DNA of 64,000 nucleotides from JACCXM01 sp046328335. Lineage in GTDB: Bacteria; Chloroflexota; Chloroflexia; Thermomicrobiales; UBA6265. Every line of letters starts with the position of its first letter. Within the stretch, counting starts at the first letter, position 1. Shown piece by piece: positions 46,449 to 55,606 of this stretch. The translations under genes and the position numbers were made by a program. The stretch spans positions 124,001 through 188,000 of the forward strand of contig JAXLWU010000007.1 of the NCBI GenBank assembly GCA_046328335.1, given 5' to 3'. The notes under the pieces were generated by a model. That model was not told where the DNA came from, searched no databases, and saw nothing but the letters and a program-made list of their open reading frames with translations.

Positions 46449-49247
46449 GTGGCAAGAACTGACCAATTGACAGTTAGCAATAGCACCGCCGATCGTCCGA
46501 CCCTGGTGCTCATCGATGGCTTCGGACTGATCTTCCGTGCCTATTACGCGATCAAGAACGAAATCACCACATCGCGCGGGGAGAACGTCAACGCCGTTTT
46601 CGGTTTTGCCTCGATGCTCCTCGATGTCCTCCGGCGGGAGCAGCCGGAGTACGCGATCATCGCCATGGAGAGCGGACGCACGTTTCGCGACGAGGCCTAT
46701 GCGGAGTACAAGGCGAATCGGGGAGCGATGCCGGACGACCTACGGCCGCAGGTCGAGCGCGTCCTTCAGGTCATTCACGCGCTGAATATTCCACTTGAAG
46801 TTCGGGACGGCTACGAGGCCGATGACGTCATCGGCAGCCTGGCGAGGCAATGCGGCGAGCGCGGCGACGTGCGCGTCATCATCGTTACCGGAGACAGCGA
46901 TCTGCTCCAGTTGGTGGACGAGAACACCACGGTGGTATTGCCCGGGGCGCTTCGCTTCGGCGATCTGCGCTACTTCGGGCCGGACGAGGTTCAGCAGCGG
47001 TACGGATTTGGTCCGGAGCATGTGGCGGACTACAAGGCGCTGGTGGGTGACACCTCGGACAACATTCCCGGGGTCGCGGGCATCGGCGAAAAGACCGCGA
47101 AGGCGCTCATCGCCCAGTTCGGCGGCATCGAAGAGATCATCGCTCACGTCGATGAGGTAAATCCGGCACGGGCGCGAAATGCCGTGCAAGCGGGCATCGA
47201 GGACGCGCGGTTCAGTAAACGACTGACAACGATTGTGCGTAATCTGCCGATCGACATCGATCTCGAACGGAGCCACATCGGGAACTACGACCGCGAGGCG
47301 GCGATTGCGCTCTTCCGTGAACTCGAATTCCGCACGCTCGCGACGCGGCTGCCCGAACCGCGACGCGATCTCGCGCCCGCGCCCCGGAAAGAGGAGCGGC
47401 CGCCATCGCAACGGACGATCGTTCGCACCGCCGAAGAACTGGACCAACTGGTGCGGCGAGTGCGTGCGGCGCGACGGTTCGCCATCGACGTCGAAACCGA
47501 TTCGCTCGACCCGCTGACGGCAAATCTCGTCGGCATTGCCGTCGGCGTCAGTCCCAGCGAGGGGTATTACATTCCGCTCCGGCATGCCGTGGGCGACGTC
47601 AATCAACTCGATCTCGATGCCGTGCTCGTCGCATTGCAACCGCTGCTGGTCGATGGTGACCTGGAAGGCTACGCCCACCACGCCAAGTACGATCTGGCCG
47701 TGCTGCTGCGCCACGGCTACGAATGGACCAATCTTGGCTTTGAAACAATGATCGCGGCCTATCTCCTGGGGGAAACGTCGGGACGTTTGAAAGATCTCTC
47801 CTTCACCCGGCTCGGCCGCGAAATGACCGAGATCGTGGCCCTCATTGGCACCGGCAGCAAGCAACTGACGATGGATATGGTCGATTCCGATCTCGCCGGC
47901 GACTACGCCTGCGGGGATGTGGAATCGACGTTTGAACTGGCAGACCTTTTTCGTCCCGAGATTCACGCGGCGGGTATGGACGCCCTGCTTCATGAGATCG
48001 AGCAGCCGCTGGTGCCAATCCTGGCGGAGATGGAAGCGACCGGGATCGCGATCGATGTCCCATATCTGCATCAACTCTCGACGGAGATTACGGGCAAGCT
48101 CGATCAGGTCGAGACCGAATTGCAGGAATTGGCCGGGCGGCCGATCAACCCGAATTCGGCGCGGCAGTTGGCGCCGTTGCTGTTCGAAGAACTCAAGCTG
48201 CCGTCAGGCCGCAAGACCAAGACCGGCTTCTCGGTCGATTCCGAGGTGTTGGAGAACATCCGGCACCTGCACCCGATTGCCGACCTCATCCTCGAACACC
48301 GGACGCTGGCCAAACTGAAGTCGACGTACGTCGATGCGCTACCGTTGCAGGTCAATGCCCTGACGGGACGTGTCCATACCTCGTTCAATCAGACCGTGGC
48401 GGCGACTGGCCGTCTCTCCTCCACCAACCCCAACCTGCAGAACATCCCCATTCGCACCGAGTTGGGACGTCGGGTGCGCCGCGCCTTTGTCGCCGATTCC
48501 CGGGCGGAGTTCCGGATATTCGACGACCCGGTGCTGCTCGCGGCCGATTACTCGCAACTCGAACTCCGGCTGCTGGCTCACATTACCGAAGAGCCGTTCC
48601 TGATCGACGCCTTCGCCCGCGGCGAGGACATCCACCGCGCGACCGCGGCGATCATCCACGGCGTGCCGACAGACGAGGTGACGGCGGACATGCGCCGCGT
48701 CGCCAAGACGGTCAATTTCGGGTTGATCTACGGCATGCAGGCGCATGGCCTCTCCCGCGACTCTGGTCTCACGCTGGCCCAGGCTCAGGAGTTCATCAAT
48801 CAATACTGGGCCAATCTGCCGCGGGTGAAGCGCTATTTCGATGACACGCTGGCGTTCGGGATCAAGCATGGCTACGTCGAGTCGCGTTACGGCCGGCGCC
48901 GGATTTTGGGCGACCTCACCTCGGCGAACTACCAGCGGCGCGCGGCGGCGGAACGGATGGCGGTGAACATGCCGATCCAGGGCACGGCCGCCGACATCAT
49001 GAAAATGGCGATGATCGCGCTCGACCGCGATCTGGCCGACTCCGGGTTGCGCGCGAAGTTGCTCCTGCAGGTTCACGATGAACTGGTGCTCGAGGTTGAT
49101 CGCCATGACGCGGCCGGGGTCGCCGCACTCGTGCGGAGCGCCATGGAAGAGGTGGTCGAACTGAAGGTGCCGCTGGAAACCGAGGTTCGGGCGGGGCCGA
49201 ATTGGGACGACCTGACGCCGATCGCCAACCTGATCGCCCACGCGTGA
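46449..49247 (+). CDS. polA: DNA polymerase I
   Basis: A 932-residue repair and Okazaki-fragment polymerase. The N-terminal 5' nuclease (about 20-300) has LVLIDGFGLIFRAYYAIK, TGDSDLLQLVDE and GDTSDNIPGVAGIGEKTA. The middle 3'-5' proofreading domain keeps its acidic residues (IDVETDSLD, AKYDLAVLL, YACGDVEST), so it is probably active, unlike Taq. Polymerase motifs: AADYSQLELRLLAHI, RRVAKTVNFGLIYGMQAHGLS and QVHDELVLEV. GTG at 46449 with AGGAGG nine bases upstream is chosen over the open extension back to 46323. Confidence 0.96.
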   Translation: MARTDQLTVSNSTADRPTLVLIDGFGLIFRAYYAIKNEITTSRGENVNAVFGFASMLLDVLRREQPEYAIIAMESGRTFRDEAYAEYKANRGAMPDDLRPQVERVLQVIHALNIPLEVRDGYEADDVIGSLARQCGERGDVRVIIVTGDSDLLQLVDENTTVVLPGALRFGDLRYFGPDEVQQRYGFGPEHVADYKALVGDTSDNIPGVAGIGEKTAKALIAQFGGIEEIIAHVDEVNPARARNAVQAGIEDARFSKRLTTIVRNLPIDIDLERSHIGNYDREAAIALFRELEFRTLATRLPEPRRDLAPAPRKEERPPSQRTIVRTAEELDQLVRRVRAARRFAIDVETDSLDPLTANLVGIAVGVSPSEGYYIPLRHAVGDVNQLDLDAVLVALQPLLVDGDLEGYAHHAKYDLAVLLRHGYEWTNLGFETMIAAYLLGETSGRLKDLSFTRLGREMTEIVALIGTGSKQLTMDMVDSDLAGDYACGDVESTFELADLFRPEIHAAGMDALLHEIEQPLVPILAEMEATGIAIDVPYLHQLSTEITGKLDQVETELQELAGRPINPNSARQLAPLLFEELKLPSGRKTKTGFSVDSEVLENIRHLHPIADLILEHRTLAKLKSTYVDALPLQVNALTGRVHTSFNQTVAATGRLSSTNPNLQNIPIRTELGRRVRRAFVADSRAEFRIFDDPVLLAADYSQLELRLLAHITEEPFLIDAFARGEDIHRATAAIIHGVPTDEVTADMRRVAKTVNFGLIYGMQAHGLSRDSGLTLAQAQEFINQYWANLPRVKRYFDDTLAFGIKHGYVESRYGRRRILGDLTSANYQRRAAAERMAVNMPIQGTAADIMKMAMIALDRDLADSGLRAKLLLQVHDELVLEVDRHDAAGVAALVRSAMEEVVELKVPLETEVRAGPNWDDLTPIANLIAHA

Positions 49248-49323
49248 GCAATGCGATGAATGCAACGCTACACTATCCGTCGTATTGGGGTTGGCATTCG
49301 ATTGCGGGAGACGGCGTCAGACG

Positions 49324-49626
49324 ATGCCCACGTATACATACCAGTGCGATACCTGCGGACACCAGTTCGAGGCGATTCAGCGCTTTGCCGACGATCCGCT
49401 GAAAGACTGCCCGCAATGCGGCGCCGCGATTCGTCGAGTCATTCAACCTGTCGGTGTCGTCTTCAAGGGATCCGGCTGGTACATCACCGACAGCCGGCCA
49501 AAAAGTAGCGACGGCGATAGTGGGTCGGCGGCGAAAGCAAAAACCAAAACGACCGACGCCGAAGCGAAACCAGCCGAACCCACGGCGCCCAAAGCCGACA
49601 AGACTCCGGCCAAGGCGGCCGACTGA
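49324..49626 (+). CDS. FmdB-type zinc ribbon protein with low-complexity tail
   Basis: A 100-residue protein. The first ~50 residues are a FmdB/CxxC zinc ribbon: MPTYTYQCDTCGHQFEAIQ ... DCPQCGAAIRRVI, with two CxxC knuckles, then GVVFKGSGWYITD. The tail (about 60-100) is rich in Lys, Ala, Thr and Pro and likely disordered. The family's role is unknown; regulatory or chaperone-like roles are proposed. The ATG at 49324 fits the family N-terminus; an earlier in-frame start at 49285 does not. Confidence 0.88.
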   Translation: MPTYTYQCDTCGHQFEAIQRFADDPLKDCPQCGAAIRRVIQPVGVVFKGSGWYITDSRPKSSDGDSGSAAKAKTKTTDAEAKPAEPTAPKADKTPAKAAD

Positions 49627-49828
49627 GCAAAGGATCCATCTTCCGATGACTTGCCTCGCTGCACTTTGCCACTGGCTCCCGGAGCGGTGCGGCGCGGGCT
49701 GTGGCGGCTATTGCTCCTGTACCGTGGGGCGTGGCTGAGGTCCGCCCCTCGCACTCGGTTACTCGACCGGACAGGTCCTGGAGTGCGCCAGGAACTACCG
49801 CCGCTGCTTCGTCGGAAAGGTCCATCCC
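49627..49828 (+). other. Long leader region upstream of cysE
   Basis: The 202 bp before cysE hold a stem GGGGCG (49726-49731) / CGCCCC (49743-49748) and other GC-rich pairings. Genes for cysteine metabolism are often under T-box control, but I could not place the conserved T-box bulge sequence. No small gene is supported. Confidence 0.3.
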
Positions 49829-50494
49829 ATGTGGTTCGATCGGGAGATTCGCGCGATTCGTGAGCGCGACCCAGCATCGCGTTCCAACGTCGAGGCCATT
49901 CTCACGTCGCCTGGTTTGCACGCGATCGTCGTCCATCACGCGGCGCACGCGCTTTGGCGGCGTCGCTTGCGGCTTCCCGCGCGCCTTCTTTCTCAATTCG
50001 GCCGCACATTGACGGGAATAGAAATCCACCCCGGGGCCCGGTTGGGGGAAGGGGTCTTCATCGATCACGGCATGGGCGTGGTCATCGGAGAAACCGCGTC
50101 GGTCGGCGATAACGTCACGATGTACCAGGGCGTAACCCTGGGCGGAACGGGGAAGGAGCGCGGCAAGCGCCATCCGACAGTCGAACGCGAGGCCGTCATC
50201 GGGGTCGGCGCGGCCGTGCTCGGCGCCGTCACGATTGGTGAAGGCGCGCGGATCGGCGCCGGGTCGGTCGTCCTGAAGGACGTTCCGCCGCACACGACTG
50301 CCGTTGGCATTCCAGCGCGGAACGTCTCATGGCGGGATCCCGCCTCCGGAGAGACGCGGCGACTAGAGCACCTGCCGGATCCCGATCGCGACACGATGCT
50401 CTTGCTCGTGCAACGCATTGAAGAACTCGAAGAGCGGGTTCGTGTCATGGAGCGAGCGCGGCAGACTATCCCACCGGTTCCCAGATCCTGTTGA
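49829..50494 (+). CDS. cysE: Serine O-acetyltransferase
   Basis: Makes O-acetylserine from serine and acetyl-CoA, the first committed step of cysteine synthesis. The 221-residue protein has a short N-terminal helical domain and the left-handed beta-helix of hexapeptide repeats: GIEIHPGARLGEGVFIDHGMGVVIGE, YQGVTLGGTGKE and RHPTVEREAVIGVGAAVLG. It is the short EpsC-like form lacking the long N-terminus of E. coli CysE. The C-terminal 45 residues form a coiled coil-like extension. Followed by cysS 82 bp later. Confidence 0.94.
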   Translation: MWFDREIRAIRERDPASRSNVEAILTSPGLHAIVVHHAAHALWRRRLRLPARLLSQFGRTLTGIEIHPGARLGEGVFIDHGMGVVIGETASVGDNVTMYQGVTLGGTGKERGKRHPTVEREAVIGVGAAVLGAVTIGEGARIGAGSVVLKDVPPHTTAVGIPARNVSWRDPASGETRRLEHLPDPDRDTMLLLVQRIEELEERVRVMERARQTIPPVPRSC

Positions 50495-50576
50495 TTGCCG
50501 CACAATGTGAGCGATTCCTGATGGTCCCGGGTGCGCCGGGAGCATCGCATGACTGTGCAGCGAAAGGGGCCGCGAC

Positions 50577-52043
50577 ATGACCGCGACCGATACGAAGGCA
50601 CGAACGGAGCGTCCGGTTGGACCAGGCGAGATTCGCGTCTACAACACGCAATCCCGGCAAAAGGAATCGCTGACTACGATCGAACCTGGGGTGGTGCGCA
50701 TGTACGTCTGTGGCGTCACGCCGTATGACAGTGCCCACATTGGCCACGGGATGTCGATGACATCATTCGACATCATCCGCCGCTACCTCGAGCACCGGGG
50801 CTACCGCGTCCGCCACATTCAGAACTTCACCGATATCGATGACAAGATCATCGCGCGGGCGAATGCCCAGGGCATCGATCCGAACGATCTGACCGAGGGA
50901 TTGATTGCCGAGTGGCAAAGCCAATCGAAAGCCCTCAACGCCTTGCCGGCCACCCATTACCCGCGGGCGACGCAAGAGGTCGGACCGATCATCGCCATGG
51001 TCAAAGGTCTGATCGAGCGCGGATTCGCCTACCCGGTAGACGGCGATGTCTATTTTCGGGTGCGCGCATTCCCCGGCTATGGAAAGCTCTCGCACCGCGA
51101 TCTCGATGATCTCCTCTCCGGGGCGAGAATTGAAATCGACGAGCGGAAGGCCGATCCACTTGATTTCGCGCTCTGGAAGGCCGCGAAGCCGGGTGAGCCG
51201 AGCTGGCCCTCGCCGTGGGGGCCGGGCCGACCGGGCTGGCACATCGAGTGCTCGGCGATGAGTTCAACCTATCTCGACGGCCAGGTTGATATTCACGGCG
51301 GCGGCGCCGACCTCATCTTCCCTCATCACGAGAACGAGATCGCGCAAAGCGAGGCCTACCTCGGTGTCGAGCCCTTTGCCCGGTACTGGGTGCACAACGG
51401 CCTGGTCCGCGTCGGCTCCGACAAGATGTCGAAGTCGCTCGGCAATTTCGTGCCGTTGAAGCAGATCATCGATCGCGGGTTGGCGGGGGCATTCCGGGTG
51501 ATGGTGCTTCAGAGCCACTATCGCTCACCGCTGACTTACTCCGAGGAGGGACTGCTGGCGGCCGAGAAGGGGCTCGACCGGTTGCGGGCTGCCGCCGATC
51601 CGCGCGTCTCGAATGTGGTGGTTGACGATGAGGACGGCTCAGGCGCCGGCGATCTGGCAGTGCTCGCGGCCGATGTTGACAATCGGTTCCACGCCGCGAT
51701 GGATGACGATTTCAACGCCCCTGAAGCGCTCGCGACGCTGTTCGAACTGGCGCGGGCGATCAACCGCGCCCGCGGCGCGGGAGAATCAGCCGCGAGCATC
51801 GAGCCGGCGCGGCTGAAACTCGTCGCGCTTGCGGATGTCCTTGGGATCGATCTTGCGACTGTTCCTGAATCAGGGGCTGGTGACGCGGCGCCTTTCATCG
51901 ATCTGCTCCTGGAGGTCCGGGAGCAACTGCGACAGCGACGAGAATGGGCGCTTTCCGATCTCATTCGTGATGAACTCGCCAAACTGGAGGTCATGGTTGA
52001 AGACACGCCGACAGGAGCCACCTGGTCGCGGCGGAAAGGCTAG
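50577..52043 (+). CDS. cysS: Cysteinyl-tRNA synthetase
   Basis: A 488-residue class I synthetase. HIGH-type motif in CGVTPYDSAHIGHGMS, zinc/cysteine-binding GWHIECSAMS and HGGGADLIFPHHENE, and KMSKS in SDKMSKSLGNF. Downstream are the DALR-like anticodon-binding helices. ATG at 50577 with GAAAGGGG upstream. It follows cysE, a common pairing that links cysteine synthesis to its use; rlmB overlaps its 3' end. Confidence 0.96.
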   Translation: MTATDTKARTERPVGPGEIRVYNTQSRQKESLTTIEPGVVRMYVCGVTPYDSAHIGHGMSMTSFDIIRRYLEHRGYRVRHIQNFTDIDDKIIARANAQGIDPNDLTEGLIAEWQSQSKALNALPATHYPRATQEVGPIIAMVKGLIERGFAYPVDGDVYFRVRAFPGYGKLSHRDLDDLLSGARIEIDERKADPLDFALWKAAKPGEPSWPSPWGPGRPGWHIECSAMSSTYLDGQVDIHGGGADLIFPHHENEIAQSEAYLGVEPFARYWVHNGLVRVGSDKMSKSLGNFVPLKQIIDRGLAGAFRVMVLQSHYRSPLTYSEEGLLAAEKGLDRLRAAADPRVSNVVVDDEDGSGAGDLAVLAADVDNRFHAAMDDDFNAPEALATLFELARAINRARGAGESAASIEPARLKLVALADVLGIDLATVPESGAGDAAPFIDLLLEVREQLRQRREWALSDLIRDELAKLEVMVEDTPTGATWSRRKG

Positions 52044-53052
52044 ACAGGATCCTGACCCGAAGGGCAAGCGGTCTGAATCGGGGTCGAGCCGCGACAAGGA
52101 CCGCGACACCCGGCGTGGGACGGGTCCTCCGCCGAAAACCCCGCGCCAAGGCGGCCGAACCGACAATGCGAAGCCCGCGCGATCGAGCGAGTCAAAACCG
52201 CGGCAGTCGCGGCGCGAGGAGACCCCGGCGCTAACACTCGCCAGACCCGGCCGCGATTTGCTTTACGGACGAAACGCGGTTCTGGAAGCGCTGCGCGGAC
52301 GACGTGGCCTCGGCAGGTTGTACCTCGCCGATGGTGTGCGGGAGGACGATCGGATCCGGGAGATCATCGCCCTGGGGAACCAGCGCGACGTCGAAATCGA
52401 TCGTGTTCCGCGGGCGCTGCTCGATGATGCGACACATCGAGTGAATCATCAGGGTGTGGCGCTGGAAGCAGAGGCGTTCCGCTACATGCCGTTCGAAGAT
52501 ATCGAACGACAAGCGGGAACCGTTCTCGTCCTCGATCATCTCCAGGATCCGCAGAATCTGGGAACGCTTCTGCGCGCGGCGGAGGCGGTGGGCGTCGCCG
52601 GGGTGGTTATTCCGCAGAATCGGGCGGTCGAGGTGACGCCCGCCGTCGTCAATGCCTCGGCAGGGGCGGTCGAGCATCTCAGAGTCGCCGTGGTTCCCAA
52701 CCTGGCGCGGGCGCTACAGGTACTGAAATCAGGGGGACGGTGGGTCATTGGACTCGATGCGGGCGAGGGTTCTCGCGACTTCTTCGCGACAGAGGTTCCG
52801 CCACCGGCCGTTGTGGTCGTTGGCGCCGAAGGGAGCGGACTTGGGCCGCAACTTCGCAAGGGGTGTGATCTGGTCCTCGCCTTGCCGATGCTCGGCAAGG
52901 TCGAGTCGCTCAACGCCGCGACAGCCGGTTCTATTGCCCTCTACGATCTGTTGCGCCGGCAGCGGGAAGACGCCGCGCCGAATCTCGGCGACAATGCCGC
53001 CGCGCACGTGAAGGGCGTACGGCGAACGACGAACAACGAGGAAACTGAATGA
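51997..53052 (+). CDS. rlmB: TrmH/RlmB-type 23S rRNA 2'-O-methyltransferase
   Basis: A SPOUT-fold methyltransferase, 351 residues from the TTG at 51997. That start has GGAGG six bases upstream and lies inside the end of cysS. The first ~75 residues are an Arg/Lys/Pro-rich, low-complexity extension. Then comes the substrate-binding domain (LLYGRNAVLEALRGRRGL...) and the SPOUT knot with motif 1 DHLQDPQNLGTLLRAAEA, motif 2 VVVGAEGSGL and motif 3 LPMLGKVESLNAATAGSIALYDL. It probably methylates a 23S rRNA or tRNA ribose. The stop overlaps the next start (ATGA). Confidence 0.9.
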   Translation: MKTRRQEPPGRGGKARQDPDPKGKRSESGSSRDKDRDTRRGTGPPPKTPRQGGRTDNAKPARSSESKPRQSRREETPALTLARPGRDLLYGRNAVLEALRGRRGLGRLYLADGVREDDRIREIIALGNQRDVEIDRVPRALLDDATHRVNHQGVALEAEAFRYMPFEDIERQAGTVLVLDHLQDPQNLGTLLRAAEAVGVAGVVIPQNRAVEVTPAVVNASAGAVEHLRVAVVPNLARALQVLKSGGRWVIGLDAGEGSRDFFATEVPPPAVVVVGAEGSGLGPQLRKGCDLVLALPMLGKVESLNAATAGSIALYDLLRRQREDAAPNLGDNAAAHVKGVRRTTNNEETE

Positions 53053-53744
53053 CCGGTCTGCCACAGGTGGCCCCAATCGATGAGGAGAGTCTCGCGTTTC
53101 TGCGCGGGGTCGATAGCCCGACGATCGCCAACGCGATCGAGCATTTCAAGGTCCGCGACCGGACGGAAGGGTTCATCGGCGGCGCGGTTCGCTGTCTATT
53201 TCCCGAGATGCCGCCGATGGTCGGCGCCGCGCTGACGGTGACCATGACGAACAGCCCAGGTCCCCTCGCCGGACGGGAGTCTTGGTGGCGGATGTATGAA
53301 GCGCTTGAGCAAATCCCCGCTCCATCGGTGCTGGTCGTTCAGGATGTGAGTGGCGCTCCCACCCGTTGTGCCTATGCCGGTGAGGTGATGGCCACCCTCG
53401 CCAAGCGCCTCGGCGCGGTCGGCATGGTGACCGATGGCGGTCTCCGCGATGTCCACGAAGTGCGCGCGCTCGGCTTTCACTACTTCGTGCGCTATCTGGT
53501 GGTTTCACATGGCAATTTCGATATCGTCGATATCGGAACACCGATCGTTCTCGATGGCCAGGAAGTCAGGACCGGGGACATCCTCCACGGTGACGCCAAC
53601 GGTATCGTCATCGTGCCGCGTGAGATTCTGTCCGGATTGCCCGAAGCGGTGCAGGACGTCCGGACGCGAGAGCGGCAAACGATGGACTACTTCCTCAGCC
53701 CGGATTTCTCGTTCGCGGCGGCAAAGGCAAACGCCGGGTATTAG
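53049..53744 (+). CDS. RraA family protein
   Basis: A 231-residue member of the RraA / HMG-oxaloacetate aldolase superfamily. DSPTIANAIEHF opens the fold; GEVMATLAKRLGAVGMVTDGGLRDVHEVRALGF carries the metal-binding Gly-Asp/Arg-Asp motif; HGDANGIVIVPRE ends the core. Members either bind RNase E as inhibitors or act as aldolases or dicarboxylate enzymes; the metal-binding GGLRD motif favours an aldolase-type activity here. Translationally coupled to rlmB. Confidence 0.88.
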   Translation: MTGLPQVAPIDEESLAFLRGVDSPTIANAIEHFKVRDRTEGFIGGAVRCLFPEMPPMVGAALTVTMTNSPGPLAGRESWWRMYEALEQIPAPSVLVVQDVSGAPTRCAYAGEVMATLAKRLGAVGMVTDGGLRDVHEVRALGFHYFVRYLVVSHGNFDIVDIGTPIVLDGQEVRTGDILHGDANGIVIVPREILSGLPEAVQDVRTRERQTMDYFLSPDFSFAAAKANAGY

Positions 53745-53766
53745 CGCGGCGGGCGAATGACCTATT

Positions 53767-53846
53767 GTGCCGAGCCGCCGCGAGGAACCGCGGCGTCGGT
53801 GGAACGCACCGCCACCGCCGAGGTCCCTCCTGCGTCGGGACGACAC
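53767..53846. repeat. MITE-like repeat, copy B
   Basis: Shares CCGAGCCGCCGCGAGGAA at the left and CCGAGGTCCCTCCTGCGTCG, then GGACGACAC, at the right with the copy at 63154-63239; the middle differs. Lies between the convergent RraA and PYROXD2-like genes. Confidence 0.7.
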
Positions 53847-53974
53847 CCATGACCCTCGGCGGAACGACACAACCTCCGCGCCAGGCGCGAGCGGAGCAGC
53901 CCCTGTCGAACCGCCCCGGCGTTCACGCCAGATCTGCACCAGGTTCCAGAGTGAGTGAAACTCGAAGGCAACCG

Positions 53975-55591
53975 TCAATCCGCGGCCGATGCCACCTGCC
54001 AGGGATCGAGATCGAGATCCCGCAGCACCTCGACCGCGCAGTTTCTGCCGGGCGCGCCGAACACGGCGCCACCCGGCCAGGCGCCGGAGCCGCAGAGATA
54101 GAGCCGGTCGATCGGTGAACGGTAGTCGCTGAAGCCAGGCACCGGCCGGTAACCAAACATCTGGTCGGGCAGCATCTCGCCGTGAAAGATGTTGCCGCCG
54201 GTGATGCCGATGATGCGCTCGATATCGGGCGGGCCGAGGACCTGCATGTGCTCGATGGCGCCGGGCACGTTCGGCGCGAACATCGCCAGTGTGTCGATGA
54301 TGTTGGCGCCGATTTCGTCCCGCCGCTCATCCCACGTTCCTTCGGCGAGGTCGTACGGGGCGTACTGCACGAAGAGACTCATGGTGTGCTTGCCTGGCGG
54401 CGCCAAGCCATCTTCGGTCGCGGTCTGGATGTAGCAATCCATGAACGGGCGGCGGCTGGGATGGCCGCGCTTGCAATCGTCCCACGCGGATTCGAGGTAA
54501 TCGACGGAAGGATTGATCACGATACCGCCCGTGTGCTGCGGCCCCACCTCGGTCCCGGGTAGAGCCGTGAAGTTCGGGAGTTCGCCAAGCGCCAGCAGCA
54601 CCTTGACGACCGAACCCTTCACTTTCAAGCGCTTGATGCCGTCCGCAAACTCGCGGGGCAGATGTGAATCGCCGACCATCCCGAGAAATGTGCGGGTAGG
54701 ATCGGCATTGGAGAGGATCACATCCGCCTGGTAGTGCCGCCCGTCGAGGGTGCGGACACCGGTTGCGGTTCCTCCGGAGCATTCGATTTCGGCGACTTCG
54801 CTGTTCGTCGCGATTTCCACCCCGTGTTCGCGGCCCGCGGCAGCCAGCGCCCGGGCGATGCTTCCCATCCCCCCGCGAACGAATCCCCACGCGCCCTGGT
54901 GGCCATCGAGACTGCCGATCAGATGGTGGTATTTGATGTACGCGGTACCCGGCGTCATCGGACCGGCGTTCACGCCAATGACCCCACCGGTACAAAGGGG
55001 CGCCTTGATCTGGTCCGATTCGAAATACTCGTCAAGAACCTCGGCGATGCTCTTGCGGGTCAGTGTCCGCCAGTCTTCCTGACCCTGTGGCCCGCCGAAG
55101 CGCGACTCGATCTGATCCCAGGTTGGAGCAGGCTCCAGCAGCAACGGCCGCATGCGCCCGACAATGCGGTCCCACATTTCCCAATAGGCATCGTAGGCGG
55201 CGACATCCTTCTGCGAGAACTTGGCGATCTGCTCTCGCGTCTTGCGCCCGTCGAGGAAACTCATGTAGTAGGAGCCATCGGGGAACGGGACGAAATACTG
55301 TGGATCGAACGGCCGCACACTGTAGCCGTGGCGCTTCAGATCGAAATCGTTCACGACCTCCGGCAGTAACAGATTGCAGACATACGAGCAGGTCGAGAGT
55401 TGATAGCCGGGGAACGGCGATTCCGTGACCGTCGCGCCGCCGATGATCTCCCGTCGCTCGAGGACCAGAACCTTCTTGCCGGCCTTGGCGAGGTAGGCGG
55501 CCGCGATCAGGCCATTGTGGCCGGATCCAACCACAATTGCGTCGTATCGGGTGCCGTCCTTCGGCTGGTGAGCATCAGCGTTGCCGCTCAA
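53975..55591 (-). CDS. PYROXD2/phytoene desaturase-like FAD oxidoreductase
   Basis: A 538-residue flavoprotein of the amine oxidase/phytoene desaturase superfamily. The N-terminus has the FAD dinucleotide motif DAIVVGSGHNGLIAAAYLAKAG and EIIGGATVTESPFPGY. GGMGSIARALAAAGREHGVE and the C-terminal LYLCGSGAWPGGAVFGAPGRN complete the FAD site. The chain resembles PYROXD2-type proteins rather than carotenoid enzymes, and no carotenoid genes are near. The substrate is unknown. It starts 15 bp after the dynamin gene's stop, suggesting cotranscription. Confidence 0.87.
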   Translation of the reverse strand: MSGNADAHQPKDGTRYDAIVVGSGHNGLIAAAYLAKAGKKVLVLERREIIGGATVTESPFPGYQLSTCSYVCNLLLPEVVNDFDLKRHGYSVRPFDPQYFVPFPDGSYYMSFLDGRKTREQIAKFSQKDVAAYDAYWEMWDRIVGRMRPLLLEPAPTWDQIESRFGGPQGQEDWRTLTRKSIAEVLDEYFESDQIKAPLCTGGVIGVNAGPMTPGTAYIKYHHLIGSLDGHQGAWGFVRGGMGSIARALAAAGREHGVEIATNSEVAEIECSGGTATGVRTLDGRHYQADVILSNADPTRTFLGMVGDSHLPREFADGIKRLKVKGSVVKVLLALGELPNFTALPGTEVGPQHTGGIVINPSVDYLESAWDDCKRGHPSRRPFMDCYIQTATEDGLAPPGKHTMSLFVQYAPYDLAEGTWDERRDEIGANIIDTLAMFAPNVPGAIEHMQVLGPPDIERIIGITGGNIFHGEMLPDQMFGYRPVPGFSDYRSPIDRLYLCGSGAWPGGAVFGAPGRNCAVEVLRDLDLDPWQVASAAD

Positions 55592-55606
55592 TCCCCTCTC
55601 CTCCTG

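Noticed and set aside
49627..49828. T-box riboswitch before cysE
   Set aside because: Context fits, but the conserved antiterminator bulge sequence and a specifier loop could not be placed.
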